Assembly (NCBI RefSeq): GCF_040183065.1
Contig: NC_091122.1
Location: 79,764,955 to 79,828,954 of the forward strand
Length of the DNA stretch: 64,000 nt
Source: Periplaneta americana
Taxonomy: Eukaryota; Arthropoda; Insecta; Blattodea; Blattidae
Direction: 5' to 3'
Below, piece by piece: positions 1 to 10,524 of this stretch (the stretch's first letter is position 1; the number at the start of each line of letters is the position of its first letter). The position numbers and the translations under genes are program-made. Under the pieces are notes generated by a model. That model saw nothing but the letters and a program-made list of their open reading frames with translations. It was not told the DNA's origin and did not search any database.

Positions 1-188
1 CATATTTATTCTGTGTTTAATTTCCTCCCGAGCATCATTTATATTTGTTACTGTTGCTCCCAGGTATTTGAATTTTTCCACCTCTTCAAAGGATAAATTT
101 CCAATTTTTATATTTCCATTTCATACAATATTCTCGTCACGAGACATAATCACATACTTTGTCTTTTCGGGATTTACTTCCAAACCAA
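1..188 (-). mobile_element. RTE-type LINE fragment, copy 1 (reverse transcriptase part)
   Basis: This stretch is nearly identical to 44646-44830 and to 59420-59605, so it is a third copy of the same LINE. On the minus strand it covers the part of the reverse transcriptase after the YADD box: residues such as [11 protein letters not shown] and the KYLGATV-like stretch can be read. It runs off the left edge of the window and stops near 188, where mariner-like sequence begins. RTE assignment rests on the palm-domain style and on the short tandem tail seen in the other copies. Confidence 0.8.
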
Positions 189-205
189 ACTTGATGAACA
201 CTCTG

Positions 206-485
206 CTAAATTAGCACTACATGATCATGATTTTTTTTCTGTGTTATCATACCTTTATTTAACCTCGAAATGTTGATGTTCTTTCTGAAAGTAGTCCCCA
301 TTGATTGCATTGCACTTGTCCCAGTCCTCCTGTTAAAGACATGGTGAAAACCATTTTCGATATGTTCTTCAGAATCGCCTCTGCAGCTTTCACCACTTGT
401 TCTGAACAGTGAAAGTGCATCCCACGGGAATGTTTCTTCTATTTTGGGAACAGAAAAAAAGTCACATGGCGCCAAGTCCGGGCTT
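206..485 (-). pseudogene. Mariner-type transposase C-terminal fragment
   Basis: The 89-residue minus-strand reading frame starts with APCDFF, which matches the (L)APCDFFLF motif around the third catalytic aspartate of mariner transposases. After it comes a degraded tail resembling the usual end of the protein (…HKCI…GDYF…). The first two catalytic aspartates and the helix-turn-helix are absent, so only the last quarter remains. No terminal inverted repeat (TIR) is visible. It lies between a LINE fragment and a SINE. Confidence 0.6.
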
Positions 486-825
486 TAGGAAGAAAGAGGA
501 ACACATTTCACGTTTATTTTAGTGAAATAATTTGTGACATTCATTCATAGTGTTCTTAGCGCGTCTAGCTGCGAAACCAGGTGGAATGGGTTCGATTCCT
601 GGTCAGAGCAAGTTACCTAGTTGATGTTTTTTTCCGGGTTTTTCCCTCAATCCAATATGAGCAAATGCTGGGTAACTTTTGGTGTTGGACCTCGGACTCA
701 TTTCATCGGCATTATCACCTTCAGTGGCGGCTCGTGGGTATTGAATTAAGGGGAGCTGCATACAAAAATAAACCAAGCAACTTACTTTTTTAAAGATTAG
801 TTCCATGCGCCTTATCTTGTAAGTT

Positions 826-957
826 GTGTTTAAATGAGACAGGCTCATGTTAGTAGATTTACAGGCATTTAAAAGAATCCTGCTGACAAAATTCCAGCAC
901 ACCGGCGACGCTGATATAACCCCTGCTGTTGCAAGTGTCGTTAAATAAACCATAATT
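826..957 (+). mobile_element. SINE family B, 3' part
   Basis: It matches the 3' half of the complete SINE at 28323-28552 in the same orientation: shared blocks include GACAGGCTCATGT, CCGGCACACCGGCGAC-like sequence, CTGATATAACC and GCAAGTGTCGTTAAAT. The tRNA-like head is missing. It lies inside the hAT element at 722-1883 and so is the youngest layer of this nest. Confidence 0.75.
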
Positions 958-1039
958 TAATTTTTTATACGCAGATTTGAACCTTAGAAATATCTAACTG
1001 GCGATGTTGTAGTTGGTTGTATAATATATCTACATGATA

Positions 1040-1480
1040 CATCAATAAATGGAAAAAAAACTGAGCCAGAAATTGAATTCAGGATATTCAAGAATACGCA
1101 CCAGGGCGCTTGCCTCATTTTTTGTGATGTTAGATGTTTCAGATTCCATTATGGTTTGAAAACATTCTAGCAATGGCTCCTTCTTCTCATGAACAACATT
1201 TACTGTTCTTATTTTAAATCCATCTTGTTGCCCCAGCTGATGGAATTGTCTTTGAAACACATTAATCTAATACAGACTGTGTGGAAATCGAGAGAAGAAA
1301 GCAGGGATACTGGATAAATTAGCAAAAAATATGCGAGGCTTTGTATTTTGTTTAGCGGCTCTTTCCATTGTGAGATTCAACTGATGGGCACTTAATTTCA
1401 CATTTCTCCTGAATTGTTAAGGTACTGAACTGAATAGACTGTAAATATTGTGCAGAATTAAACATTTTTGCACTTGTTAT
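1040..1480 (-). pseudogene. hAT transposase remnant (ZMYM1/DUF4371-like)
   Basis: Minus-strand reading gives pieces typical of the middle and end of ZMYM1-like hAT transposases. One is an LLECFQTI…ALVRILEYPEFNFWL stretch (a helix-rich region before the dimerisation domain). Another is an earlier NIYSLFNS… segment that resembles the IYSLFSGSTKRW region. Stops and shifts interrupt every part. No N-terminal zinc finger is seen, and the C-terminal hATC block is not recognisable. The family call rests on resemblance to the better preserved copies at 38.1-39.6 and 40.5-42.9 kb. Confidence 0.5.
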
Positions 1481-1953
1481 ACTCACAACATTAAAGAAAA
1501 TGTATTTAAAACTGCGCGCTACTGACAAGCTGCTGCAAATTTTGCAGCGCCTGGAAACTCTGGATTCATGGGGGGGGCGGGGTAGGAGGGAGGAGGGAGG
1601 AGGGGTAAAACTAACGCGCAAAGCATCCGAGACGAGACTGGCAGCTCCAGGGGAGGAAGTGGCTTCACCCATAGTCCTTGTCTCTGGTTTCGCTCTGGCA
1701 GCACCAGGGGAGGAAGTGACTTCACTAACGATTGCGTGCATGTCATTGAGAGCGAAATTTTAAAAAAAATTCGAGCCGCTAAATAGAGACTGTATAATAA
1801 ATGTTTTTCACAACATAAAACGAGACAAGAACCACAAATGTCTGGGGGTGCTGCAGCTCCGCAGCCCCTCTTCGAAAGCCGCCCCTTCATCTCATTCAGA
1901 CGCTAAATATCCTAAGCTGTTGATAAAGCGTCGTAAAATAACCTACTAAAAAA

Positions 1954-2165
1954 ATTCATAGTGTTCTGACCAAGGAAGGTCCTTCACTGCAAACCCAGCA
2001 TCCTCCAGTTTTTCCTATTTTCTGCCTTTCTCTTTGTCTCCGCATATGATCCATATATCATAATCTCGCCTATCAATATGTGATATCTTCTTCTGCCCTG
2101 AACTGTTCCCCTGTTCACCATTCCTTTTAGTGCATCCTTCAGTAGTAAGTTTCTTCTTAATCAGT
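1954..2165 (-). mobile_element. LINE-2 3' end fragment
   Basis: The minus strand reads the last codons and 3' end of the same LINE that occupies 4200-8850: YAETKRKAENRKNWRMLG-like residues, then a stop and a GGACCTTCCTTGGTCAGAAC-type tail. The reading frame is broken, and the 5' part beyond about 2165 is lost. The SINE with TSD ATTCATAGTGTTCT inserted into its extreme 3' end. A third copy of this tail is at 16490-16562. Confidence 0.7.
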
Positions 2166-2279
2166 GACCCAACCTGCATTTGAAAAATGGGGCTGTGCAT
2201 TGTCGTGGCATAACCAATGCTTAAGTTGGGCTTGAGTTCATCAGAGCTGTGTTCGGAAAATATACCAGTATTCAATTTA

Positions 2280-2525
2280 ATTTAATATTTTATAAAAATT
2301 TTCGGGGAGCCAGAACAACTTCGGAAACAGATTGAAGAACTGATGATCATTAACAAATACAGTGGAGGTCATTGGGCTGACCACACGATATCTCCATTCT
2401 AGTTGGATGATCGTTCACCTCTGTTGAGACATGTGGACGTGAAGTCAGCAGCAGATTGTCGGCCTTGGTCCTTTATGGGCTGTTGCGCCATGGACAGACG
2501 GACTGGATGAATTAACAAATGACAC
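2280..2525. repeat. Unclassified repeat-like block
   Basis: This block is richer in G and C than its surroundings and contains phrases such as GAAGAACTGATGATCATTAA and GGGCTGTTGCGCCATGG. It looks like part of a dispersed repeat. No ORF, TIR or TSD could be confirmed, and no second copy was seen in this window, so the call is only a suspicion. Confidence 0.3.
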
Positions 2526-2575
2526 AGTGAAGTTAGTATCAAAGAAGAAACTTTTCCAAAATTATAATTATTACA

Positions 2576-2576
<1 letters not shown>

Positions 2577-2628
<52 letters not shown>
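2577..2628. repeat. (TA)n microsatellite
   Basis: An uninterrupted TA dinucleotide run of about 50 bp. Confidence 0.97.
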
Positions 2629-2630
<2 letters not shown>

Positions 2631-2662
2631 AAGTGTTCTCACTTTTCGTTGCACATGTATTA

Positions 2663-4046
2663 CAGTCTACTCCCGATAACTCGCGGTAATTAATTCACGA
2701 ACTTCCTCGAAATATCGAAGCTAGCGAATTAGAGATCGGCAAAACTTGTCATTATTATTTAAAGTTCAGTAAAAATTACTCTGACAGGTTTCAAGACTAA
2801 AATACACTTAAAAAATCAAGTACAAAATGTGAAACAGTGCAAAACATTTTGAAACGTTAAGGGAGACTGTTATCCTTTAAACACTTTTGACATTTTATTT
2901 TTTTTAATTTTGGGAAATGAAATTTTTAAAATGGAAAAATTCTTGAAATAATTATTGAAGATTCCTTTACAACTTTTTATATGTATTTTCCTTTTTTACA
3001 GAACTGTTAAGGATGGAAAAAATAAAATGAAGGGATATGTAATGTGTACAAAGGTACAACAGGTTAATGTACCTGTATCTTAGAACATACTCTCTTGTAA
3101 GTTGGAACACATGAAATATAGATGGGAACATAGCTGTAAAAACTGACAATTTTATTTAAAATGTATTTGCCATCATAAACCAGAGCAGGCTTCTGTGATT
3201 GAAATTTTATTTCCTGGAGGAGCAATAACTGCTTCAACAGCTTTCTTCAAGGCATCCGAATCAACTGGGAGCCTCGTAACTCCAGACTTACTTCGTGACA
3301 TGATATTAAAATAAAAGAAAAACAAAAACCGATAGATCGTGTACCTTGGAACATGTTCCATGGTACAATATGTTTTGTGTTCAAAGGTACAAGAGGGTGC
3401 ATTTTTAAACAAATATGGCTTCCAAAATTAGAGATTCAAATAAATCATGGAAATTAAAATATGTCATTACTCACCAGATGATAGAGAACACACTGTACTT
3501 GATAAATAGTAACAAATACAATCTGGTTTTGTGTTAGAAAACATTATATCAATGAACGAAATGTTTACTTTTGGTACTAAAAAAATGTTTTGTCCACAAA
3601 ACTCACCCTTTGCAATAAATCAAACCGAAACTACGACCAGAGCTACTTAGCGTCTTTCTCTACAATCTACTTCAGTTTGAGTCCTCAAGGTAGCATCAAA
3701 AATTAAAAAAACAAAAAATGTTCAAAGGTACATTATGCTAAAAGTACAACAGTTTCTCCTATAATATTAGTATACAGTACAGCAGGGGAATAAAATTTCA
3801 AAATAAGAAACACAAGTTTGACAAAATGTCAAAAGACACTTTAGTTAAGAAAAATGTCATCTTTCATTTTCTTACAGAATGATTCGTTTTTTTTCTGATT
3901 TTAGATCCCAGTTTTCTTAAGAGAGATGAAGGGAACGTAAATCTAGTAAGAAAGGAAATGACGCTACTTCGTCTTCCTCACCGAAAAAGAATCGCGAATT
4001 ACCCGGAAAGCGAATTAACTGCACGTGAATTATCGGGAGTCGACTG
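2663..4046 (-). mobile_element. Pogo/Tigger-like element, TA-flanked
   Basis: The left end CAGTCTACTCCCGATAA at 2663 pairs with the right end TTATCGGGAGTCGACTG finishing at 4046. Both are bordered by TA (2661-2662 and 4047-4048). A TA duplication and CAGT ends suit Tc1/mariner/pogo. On the minus strand at 3280-3170 a short frame (MSRSKSGVTRLP…ALKKAVEAV…) resembles the start of a CENP-B/psq-type DNA-binding domain of pogo transposases. The catalytic DDE domain is missing, so the copy is internally deleted and non-autonomous. Confidence 0.65.
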
Positions 4047-4680
4047 TATAAGTATTTATCCCTCCAGTGGAAAAAAGATTGTAGAGGAAAGTCTCTTACT
4101 GAAAGATTACTGGTCGCCAGTTATAAACCTCTGTTTGAACATCTGAAACAAAATTTTAAATGGAAATGAAGAAATATTCACAGAAATCTCATTACGCACC
4201 ATTAAAACGAAAAAAGAATAAACTGCATTGTTAACAAGAAGAGAATGATGATATTAAGGGATATGCTACTGGAGCTACATAACATTGTGAGCAATATGAG
4301 ATGAAGATAAATGCTATCAAGACTAAGATCATGGTTATTGCCAGAAGAAAAATAAAGAAGGTAAACGTGCGAATTCTATATGAGCAAGTGTACAACTTCA
4401 AATACAGTAGTGCTCAAAAGTATTTTGTAGGTACTTAAGGTTTTATGTTGTCAATACTGTTTGCATGCAGTTACAACAACGAAAGCACACAGCTGTATCA
4501 TTCTGTGAGTAGCGTCACATTGCTGTGGTTACATATCTAGTAAACAGGCAAGTTCATAAAATAACACTATAAATGTATATTCCATTAGCTCATAAGAATT
4601 TTGTGGTTTGATTTGGTGGCATGGTATATATTAAATATTGGTGTTTAGGTATTTAGACAGTGCTTGTTCATTTATATAGA

Positions 4681-6195
4681 CAGGGCTGGGCAGTATTTGA
4701 AATATATGTATTTCAAATACGTATTTGAAATACATTTGTATTTTGTAATTTGTAAGGATTTTAGAAAGTATTTTGTATTTTGTATTTAAATACATAAAAT
4801 TGATGTATTTTGTATTTCAAATACTCAAAATATTTTCTTCTTCTTGTCCAAGTTTTGGATTTGAATTTGAAGAATGAGCTTTTATATTATTTGCCTACAC
4901 ATTTCAGATGCACTAGCCATACACTTAGTTTTCTTGCCACAACTGATTTCCTTAATGCCATAAAGAAATTTCCAACAGCATCAAGGATCCATCACCCAAC
5001 ACTTGCTAAATGTTCAGCATTATGGAATGCGTCTAGGAGACACAAATCCTCAGAAATTATATCAGATGTCTTGAAATATTCATTAAAGTTTCCTTGCCCA
5101 ACTCGATGGAATTCTCTTTATGACTCAGTCTCTGAAATATTGGAATTCAAACATGATATAAACAGTATTGTGAAAAACTGGGACTGTCATCCTTCAAAGT
5201 TGTTGAATTTCAGTACCTTGAAGAATACTATGCAGTTCTGAAACCCATTGTCGTAGCCTTTGATTTAATGCAAAATGAGAAGATGTGCTATTACGGCCAA
5301 CTTTTGCCCACATTAATTTCCCTTAAAAACAGATTACATATTCTGTTATCTAGTAATCTAAGCCATCTATTCCAAGTAACTCCAATCCTAATAAGTTCGC
5401 TTTCATCAATATTTAAAGAAATGTTTGATCTGAACCCAGAAGCAAATTGAGCTATTTTGGCAGTTTGCTTCCACCCATCATTTAAGATGGATGGCTGGCT
5501 ACCTGACACCTGCCTTACCAAGTGATAAGAAGAGGACACAGAATATGTGCGTGAAATCAGCTGGACAGTTCTCTGCTACACCTTTGGTCAGTTCAGACGA
5601 TGAAGACGATGAAAACAATTCTTATGTTTTCAACTCAAGTACAACAGACTTTGAAAAGCAAAAAGAAAAGAACTTGACTCCTGAAGAGTATGAGCTCACA
5701 CAATTCTTCAATGTAAGGGACAACCCTATGCACTCTACAGAATTATCCAATGATGAAACAAGCTTTTATAGAGAATAATACGTTTGTGGTCTTCTGTACC
5801 TGTAGAAAGACTGTTCTGTTTTGCTGGATTTATTCATTCACAACCAAGGGGATCCTTATCTGATAAACTTTTTGAGAGAGTGGTTTTTTGAAAGGGAGCA
5901 GTAATTATTCATATATGGCATAATTTCATTGCTGACTGGGAAAAGAAAGAATGTTCAGTTACAGTGTTTATATAAAACTTCGAGGTAAGAATATTTAGAT
6001 TTCCAGTAATATACTTATTTCTTTATATATTGTATCGAATATTTGAAATAAAAATGTATTTTGAGTATTTGAAATACAAATGTATTTTGGTTAATTTTTA
6101 AAAAGTATTTTGTATTTGTATTTCAAATACTATTCTTTGAAGTATTTTGTATTTGTATTTGAAATACTTGGATGTCAATATTTTGCCCAGCCCTG
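4681..6195 (+). mobile_element. hAT element with CAGGGCTGGGCA ends
   Basis: The left end CAGGGCTGGGCAGTATTTG and right end TATTTTGCCCAGCCCTG are inverted. Both subterminal zones are filled with ATTTGAAATACA-type repeats, common in this hAT group. The sister Tc1 copy at 50.3-52.05 kb runs through the equivalent site without it, so the insertion is well defined. An 8-bp TSD is not intact: the right copy seems to have lost bases (TATATAGA at the left against TACCATTG at the right). It codes for a broken transposase. Confidence 0.85.
4852..5900 (+). pseudogene. hAT transposase pseudogene
   Basis: Plus-strand reading gives a frame with SHTLSFLATTDFLNAIKKF, KCSALWNASRRHKSSEI and PCPTRWNSLYDSVSEIL, the usual hAT core motif TRWNS. 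After a frameshift near 5225 come YAVLKPIVVAFDLMQNEK and YYGQLLPTLISLKNRL. After further breaks a hATC dimerisation block follows at about 5795-5885 (SSVPVERLFCFAGFIHSQPRG…LSDKLFE). The N-terminal BED finger and the first catalytic region are not seen. At least three frame breaks make it inactive. Confidence 0.8.
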
Positions 6196-6209
6196 TACCA
6201 TTGCAAGCA

Positions 6210-7245
6210 TGCCAAAACAAAAGGAATACTCTGTGGATGTGAGACAAGGTGTTTTAAACACTCTGAAGACTGGAAAATCGCAGTGTAGCGTTGCTAAAGA
6301 TTTTGGTATATCACAAGAAGTCATAAATGTGTGGAGTCGACAGAAAAAACGAGAAGGGTCAGTAGACAATAAGCCAAGGTCTTGTCGTCCTCGAAAAACA
6401 ACAATGAGGGAGAACAGAATCATTTGTAAGCAGTCGCTGATCCAAGAAAATTGGCTCGACAAATTAGGGATGATCTAGAATTCTAGAGCAGCACCATAGA
6501 CTGAACCTAATGTTTCTACTGTGAAACGTCGCCTAGTAGCTGGTGATTTAAATGGTAGACGACCATCACGAAAACCACTCATAAATCCAAAAAATAGGAA
6601 GGCCAGGTTAGCATTTGCAAAAAAATGTACCAAACATGGAACACTACAGTCTGGTATAAGATGTTGTGGAATGATGAGAGTAAATTTAATTTATTTTCTT
6701 CTGATGGTGTGCAGTATGTACGTCGACCAAAAAACCAAAGAGAAAACAAAAAAATACCAGGTACCGACTATTAAGCACAGTGGTGGTAGCATCATGGTGT
6801 GGGGATGTTTTTCTAGAAGTGGAGTTGGTTCTCTAGTCCAAATAGAAGGGAATATGGATCGTTTCATGTGTAGTGACATTTTAAAAAAGAATATGGTTCC
6901 ACATGGGATGTAGAATATCCCACGTAATTCGATTTTTCAGCAAGACAATGATCCAAAATACACTTCCGGCCTTTTAAAAAATTCTTTGCAGATAAAAAAT
7001 CAAACTTTTGGATTGGCCAAGTCAGAGTCTTTATCTTAATCCTATTGAACATCTCTGGGATAATTGGATCGACGTGTTCGTCGTAGTAGTTACTCAAATA
7101 AGGATCAGTTCTTTGCTGCCTTGCTGGAAGAATGGTCACAACTTCCACTTGAGCGACTGCAAAATCTTGTGAATTCAGTGCCAAACAGATGTGCTGCTGT
7201 GATCAAAGCTTGGGAATATGCAACGAAATACCGGTACTGAATTTG
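6210..7245 (+). pseudogene. Tc1 transposase pseudogene (DD34E type)
   Basis: The frame opens MPKQKEYSVDVRQGVLNTL with a paired-type helix-turn-helix (SQCSVAKDFGISQEVINVW) and a GRPR-like RSCRPRKTT linker. After frame breaks it continues LINPKNRKARLAFAKK, then a degraded first Asp region (WNDESK-like), GGSIMVWGCFSRSGVGSLV, FQQDNDPKYTS (second Asp) and, out of frame, NPIEHLW (Glu region). The end reads LVNSVPNRCAAVIKA. Several stops interrupt it. The start is just inside the hAT insertion's right border, so the 5' UTR was the target of that insertion. Confidence 0.9.
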
Positions 7246-7704
7246 TTTTCAGAGTCCAGAATATTTTTGTTTTATTATTACATACTTGGATTTACAAATT
7301 ACTTTTGATCCAGAAGAATTTTCAATTATTTTGTAGGCAAGATAACCCTGTTTAAACTAAATGTATTTTCATACTAAATGGATTAGAATTTCATACTTTT
7401 CAATTATTGACTGGCATTTTTTTCTATTCAGTACTAATCTTCATGTAATTGTCACATTTGCTTTCTACAAAATACTTTTGAGCACTACTGTACTTGGGAT
7501 GTACCATAGTAGTAACATGAGTTGCTACCAGGAAGTCAAAAGGAGGATAGCAATGGTAAAGGAAGCTTTTAATGAAAAAAGGAGTAATTTTTGCGGACTT
7601 CTGCAAAAAGAACTAAAGAAGGGACTACCGGTAGTGAAGTGCTTCATTTGGAGTTAGGCATTGTATGGACATTTCGACGAAGTAAAGAGAAACGACTAGA
7701 AGTA

Positions 7705-8490
7705 CAGTAGAACCTCTATTATCCGTGGTAATGAAGGGGGTGGACTGAACAGTTAATTGAAAAAAATCGGATAATCCATATCATAAAAGATTTTAATAAA
7801 TTAGGTGCTTAATACTTTGGTCTACAATTTTGTGATTTCCTTGATGGTTTTGTGTTTAACGTGCTTTGTAGTGGATCAAGAGTTTACTAAAAGTTCGGTT
7901 GTCAATGACGGCTTCTGAAAACCAAGGGTTGTTTGTTGATTGTCTGTGGAAATACAAGAATAGTAGAAGTCTCATGTTGGAGATTTACATATTTTATAGG
8001 CTACACCTTATCCTTTTTTTTTTATTATTATTAAATTGCTTTCAGTTGTACTCGCGTGCTTTGAAGCAACATTAACCACAGTTTCTCCTTTCTCAATCCT
8101 CTCAAATATTGTAATTTTTTCGATAGTTAAAACAATATGTTTTCTTTTGAAGACTGTGGAAAATATTTTGCATAGAAGTTATATTTACGGCCACTCAAAT
8201 AATAAGGATAAGGTCTGAATGGTACACGGGTTTGTGAAAGTTCTTGGGGTAATTTCTTTGAAAGGAGGAAGTGATTATTTTACAAGTAACTATTTCTATT
8301 GCCGACAGCAAAGCATTTCTACTACATATGTATGTACTGTGTAAGGGTAAAGGTACTTTTTAAAACTACCTAGAAACACATTGTACAGTACTTCATATTT
8401 TTTTCTGCAGCAAAAAAAAAAAAGCTAGGAAAAGAAGTCGGATAATCTGACAATCGGTTAATAGGATGACGGATAATCGGGGTTCTACTG
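7705..8490. mobile_element. Pogo-type MITE, TA-flanked
   Basis: The ends CAGTAGAACCTCTATTATCC (left) and GGATAATCGGGGTTCTACTG (right) are inverted, and TA flanks both (7703-7704 and 8491-8492). Inner inverted copies of the GGATAATC motif occur at both sides. The 786-bp body has no reading frame like a transposase. It sits inside LINE-2, whose codons resume directly after it. Confidence 0.88.
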
Positions 8491-8885
8491 TATTTGTAAT
8501 GTGAATATGGAGATTAGTGCAGCGTGTGAAATGGACAGACAGACTAAAATATGAAACTGTGCTAGAAAGAGTGGGTGAAGAAAGAATAATGCAGAAACTG
8601 ATCAGGAAGAGAAAAAGAAATTGGCTGGGTCACAGACTATGAAGAAACTGCCTATTGAAGGAATGATGAACGAGGAAAAAAGTTCGTAGTAGAAGAAGAT
8701 ATTTCAGATGATAGATAACATTAAGATATGGATTGTATGCGGAAACTAAGAGTAAGTTAGAAAAGAGGAAATATGGAGAATGCTGGGTTTACAGTGAAGG
8801 ACCTGCTCTTGGGGAGAAAATTATGAATGAGTGAGTAGCCAATAGCTCTTTACAATGACCTTGAAAATCAACGGAATAACTTTAA

Positions 8886-8888
<3 letters not shown>

Positions 8889-8956
<68 letters not shown>
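8889..8956. repeat. (TA)n(CA)n compound microsatellite
   Basis: A TA run passes directly into a CA run and ends at the mariner element's left end. Confidence 0.97.
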
Positions 8957-8960
<4 letters not shown>

Positions 8961-10201
8961 AGGATCAGTCAAATAAAAACGAGAAATCGGCTGCCAACAA
9001 TTAGGTTATGTACCGCCATGGGGGAAAGTTTTGGAGTTGATACTAGGTATTGATTGAGAGCTGTATTGTCCGAGGTTGGCCAACCTGCATGCGCAGGGAG
9101 TGATGTGCAGCAGCAAGACGAAGATGACGTTCACAGTAACGGGAGCATCCAAGTTGTTGCACAGTGCAGTGTGGTGCAGTTTCTAGTCGCCGAAGGCGTT
9201 TCACCAATTGAAATTTATCGCTGTATGAAGAAGGTGTACGTGGACAACTGCATATCGTGTGCCCAAGTGTATAATGGACAAAGTGATACCAACAAGGGCG
9301 AACATCTCTGGAGGACGACTCTCGTCCTGGCCAGTCCCACTCAGTCATCATGGAAGGAAATGAAATGTTGTCTGACAGATCGGAAGTGTACAGTGGACGA
9401 AGTGGCTCAGAACCTGAATATCAGTCATGGATCTGCATACTCAATAATCCACGAACGATTGAAGTACCATAAAGTGGTGCAAAGTAGGTGCCAAACACAA
9501 TCGAACGGGACTGAGTTTGCAACATCTGATGCGTTATGAACAGGAGGGGGAGGCTTTCTTGGAACATATTGTGACAGTGGATGAAACATGGTGCAAGCAC
9601 TACGAACGGCAGAGCAAGTGACACAGCATGCAGTGGAAGCACAACACATCACCATGCCCAAAAAAGTTCAGAAATTTCACAACTGCAGGCAAGGTGATGC
9701 TCATGCTATTCTTTGACTCAGAGGGTCATTACTCTGCCACTTCATGCAGAGAGGAGAATCTGTCATCTCTGCTCGATACTCCGAAATCCTCTGTACTTAA
9801 TTGCATTGTGCCATCAGAAACAAGAGACCTGGACATATGCGTGAAGGTGTCATTTTGTTACATGACAATGCGACACAGCTCAGCACACCACGGACACCAT
9901 TCTGGACCTGCGCCTCTGGGAGGTGCTCGAACATCACTCTTATAGTCCAGACTTGTCACCTTGAGACTTCCAGATTTTCGGCAAGCTCAAAAGTGACCTG
10001 GGAGGGCACCGGTTTGCGCTGGATTGAGACAGTGCAGCAGTGGTGCCACCAGCAGCCAAAATACTTTTATGAAAAAGGTACCTATCAAAAATCTGGTGAG
10101 CAGGTGGGATAAATACCTAAACACTGGTGGAGATTATTTTAAGAAATAAAATTCCTCTGTGGAAAAAAAAATTATTTCTCGTTTTCATTTGACTGACCCT
10201 T
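8957..10201 (+). mobile_element. Mariner element
   Basis: The left end GGATCAGTCAAATAAAAACG and right end CGTTTTCATTTGACTGACCC are inverted repeats continuing into GAGAAAT/ATTTCTC. The length of about 1.25 kb is typical for mariner. The plus-strand transposase lies between them. The TA target duplication cannot be assigned cleanly because the left flank is a microsatellite. Confidence 0.85.
9054..10138 (+). pseudogene. Mariner transposase pseudogene (DD34D type)
   Basis: The open part holds the N-terminal helix-turn-helix (QFLVAEGVSPIEIYRCMKKV). After frameshifts come the first catalytic block VDETWCKHYERQSK, the KKFRNFTTAGKVMLMLFFD stretch, the second catalytic block LLHDNATQLS and the third block SPDLSPCDF, each in a different frame. 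The end reads NLVSRWDKYLNTGGDYF, a normal mariner C-terminus. The order and spacing of the motifs are right for a complete protein, so the gene decayed by small indels, not by deletion. Confidence 0.88.
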
Positions 10202-10445
10202 TTGTGTTATATAGCAGGCGAGACCCCACAATCTGGCTGGAATATTTCTGCTGCACCACAAATGACAAGTAAGACTATGAAAATGTAGTTTATGAAGTAT
10301 TTAAAATCTAGAAGAATTGTCAATCACTTTGTCATCATTAACCACAAAAATTGACAAAACTGCATCCATTTTATTTCCATTTAATATTGCCTTGCATTTA
10401 TCGACAATACACACTTAGTTTATAATATATGAACAATGAATGTTT

Positions 10446-10524
10446 ATACATCTTGATTACACAACTTTTAACACTGTATCACTTCGGAATTTAGCACAGG
10501 GAAGTCTTACCATATATATTCCGA
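10446..10524 (+). mobile_element. Short retroelement-like repeat (79 bp) with 11-bp TSD
   Basis: It matches 54837-54968 at both ends (ATACATCTTGATTACACAAC at the start and CATATATATTCCGA or CATACATATTCCGA at the end) but lacks about 50 internal bases. It is flanked by the exact direct repeat AATGAATGTTT at 10435-10445 and 10525-10535. It codes for nothing. The longer copy has a hammerhead-like motif, which is missing here. Confidence 0.7.

Larger units (their letters stand above)
722..1883 (-). mobile_element. hAT element (CAGTGGCG family), copy 1
   Basis: The left end reads CAGTGGCGGCTCGTGGG, a typical hAT terminus. The right end, read on the minus strand, starts GGGGCGGCTTTCG and has lost its last few bases together with the 8-bp TSD. 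The element sits inside the SINE at 557-1953, whose sequence resumes directly afterwards. It carries a degraded minus-strand transposase (about 1040-1480) and a nested SINE fragment at 826-957. A G-rich run lies at 1569-1605. It is clearly non-functional. Confidence 0.7.
557..1953 (+). mobile_element. tRNA-derived SINE (family A) split by a hAT insertion
   Basis: The head at 557-721 contains a B-box-like GGTTCGATTCC at about 590-600. It continues through GCAAATGCTGGGTAACTTT and ends in CGGCATTATCACCTT. The sequence resumes after about 1883 with CATCTCATTCAGACGCTAAA and a short A-rich tail. A 14-bp direct repeat, ATTCATAGTGTTCT, flanks the whole unit at 543-556 and 1954-1967 and is the target-site duplication (TSD). 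The interruption (722-1883) is a hAT element. The SINE itself landed in a LINE 3' end that continues at 1954-2165. SINEs are copied by LINE machinery and encode no protein. Confidence 0.75.
4405..7490 (+). mobile_element. Tc1-like transposon, copy 1, carrying a nested hAT
   Basis: The TIRs are near-perfect: CAGTAGTGCTCAAAAGTATT at the left and its inverse, ending AGCACTACTG, at the right. TA dinucleotides flank both (4403-4404 and 7491-7492). A second copy of the family, with matching ends, is at 50299-52051 on the opposite strand. Without the nested hAT (4681-6195) this copy is 1571 bp, a normal Tc1 size. The transposase frame lies at about 6210-7240. Confidence 0.92.
4200..8850 (+). mobile_element. 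LINE-2 (RTE-like), split into three pieces by two DNA transposons
   Basis: Three plus-strand pieces form one element: 4200-4404, 7493-7704 and 8491-8850. In order they read a degraded palm region with a (Y)KINA-K-MV-type stretch, then SSNMSCYQEVKRRIAMVKEAFNEK-like thumb residues and VKCFIWS-ALYG, then VKWTDRLKYETVLERVGEER and KLIRKRKRNWLGH. A tail with CTGGGTTTACAGTGAAGGACC follows. This is the C-terminal half of an endonuclease/reverse-transcriptase protein. Stops are frequent. The gaps hold a Tc1 element (4405-7490) and a pogo-type MITE (7705-8490), each flanked by TA. Other 3' ends of the family lie at 1954-2165 and 16490-16562. The clade is inferred. Confidence 0.7.

Noticed and set aside
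1500..1763. Plus-strand 87-codon frame with repeated GEEVTSL-like residues
   Set aside because: It is antisense to the hAT element; the repeat CAGGGGAGGAAGTG is part of the element's non-coding region.
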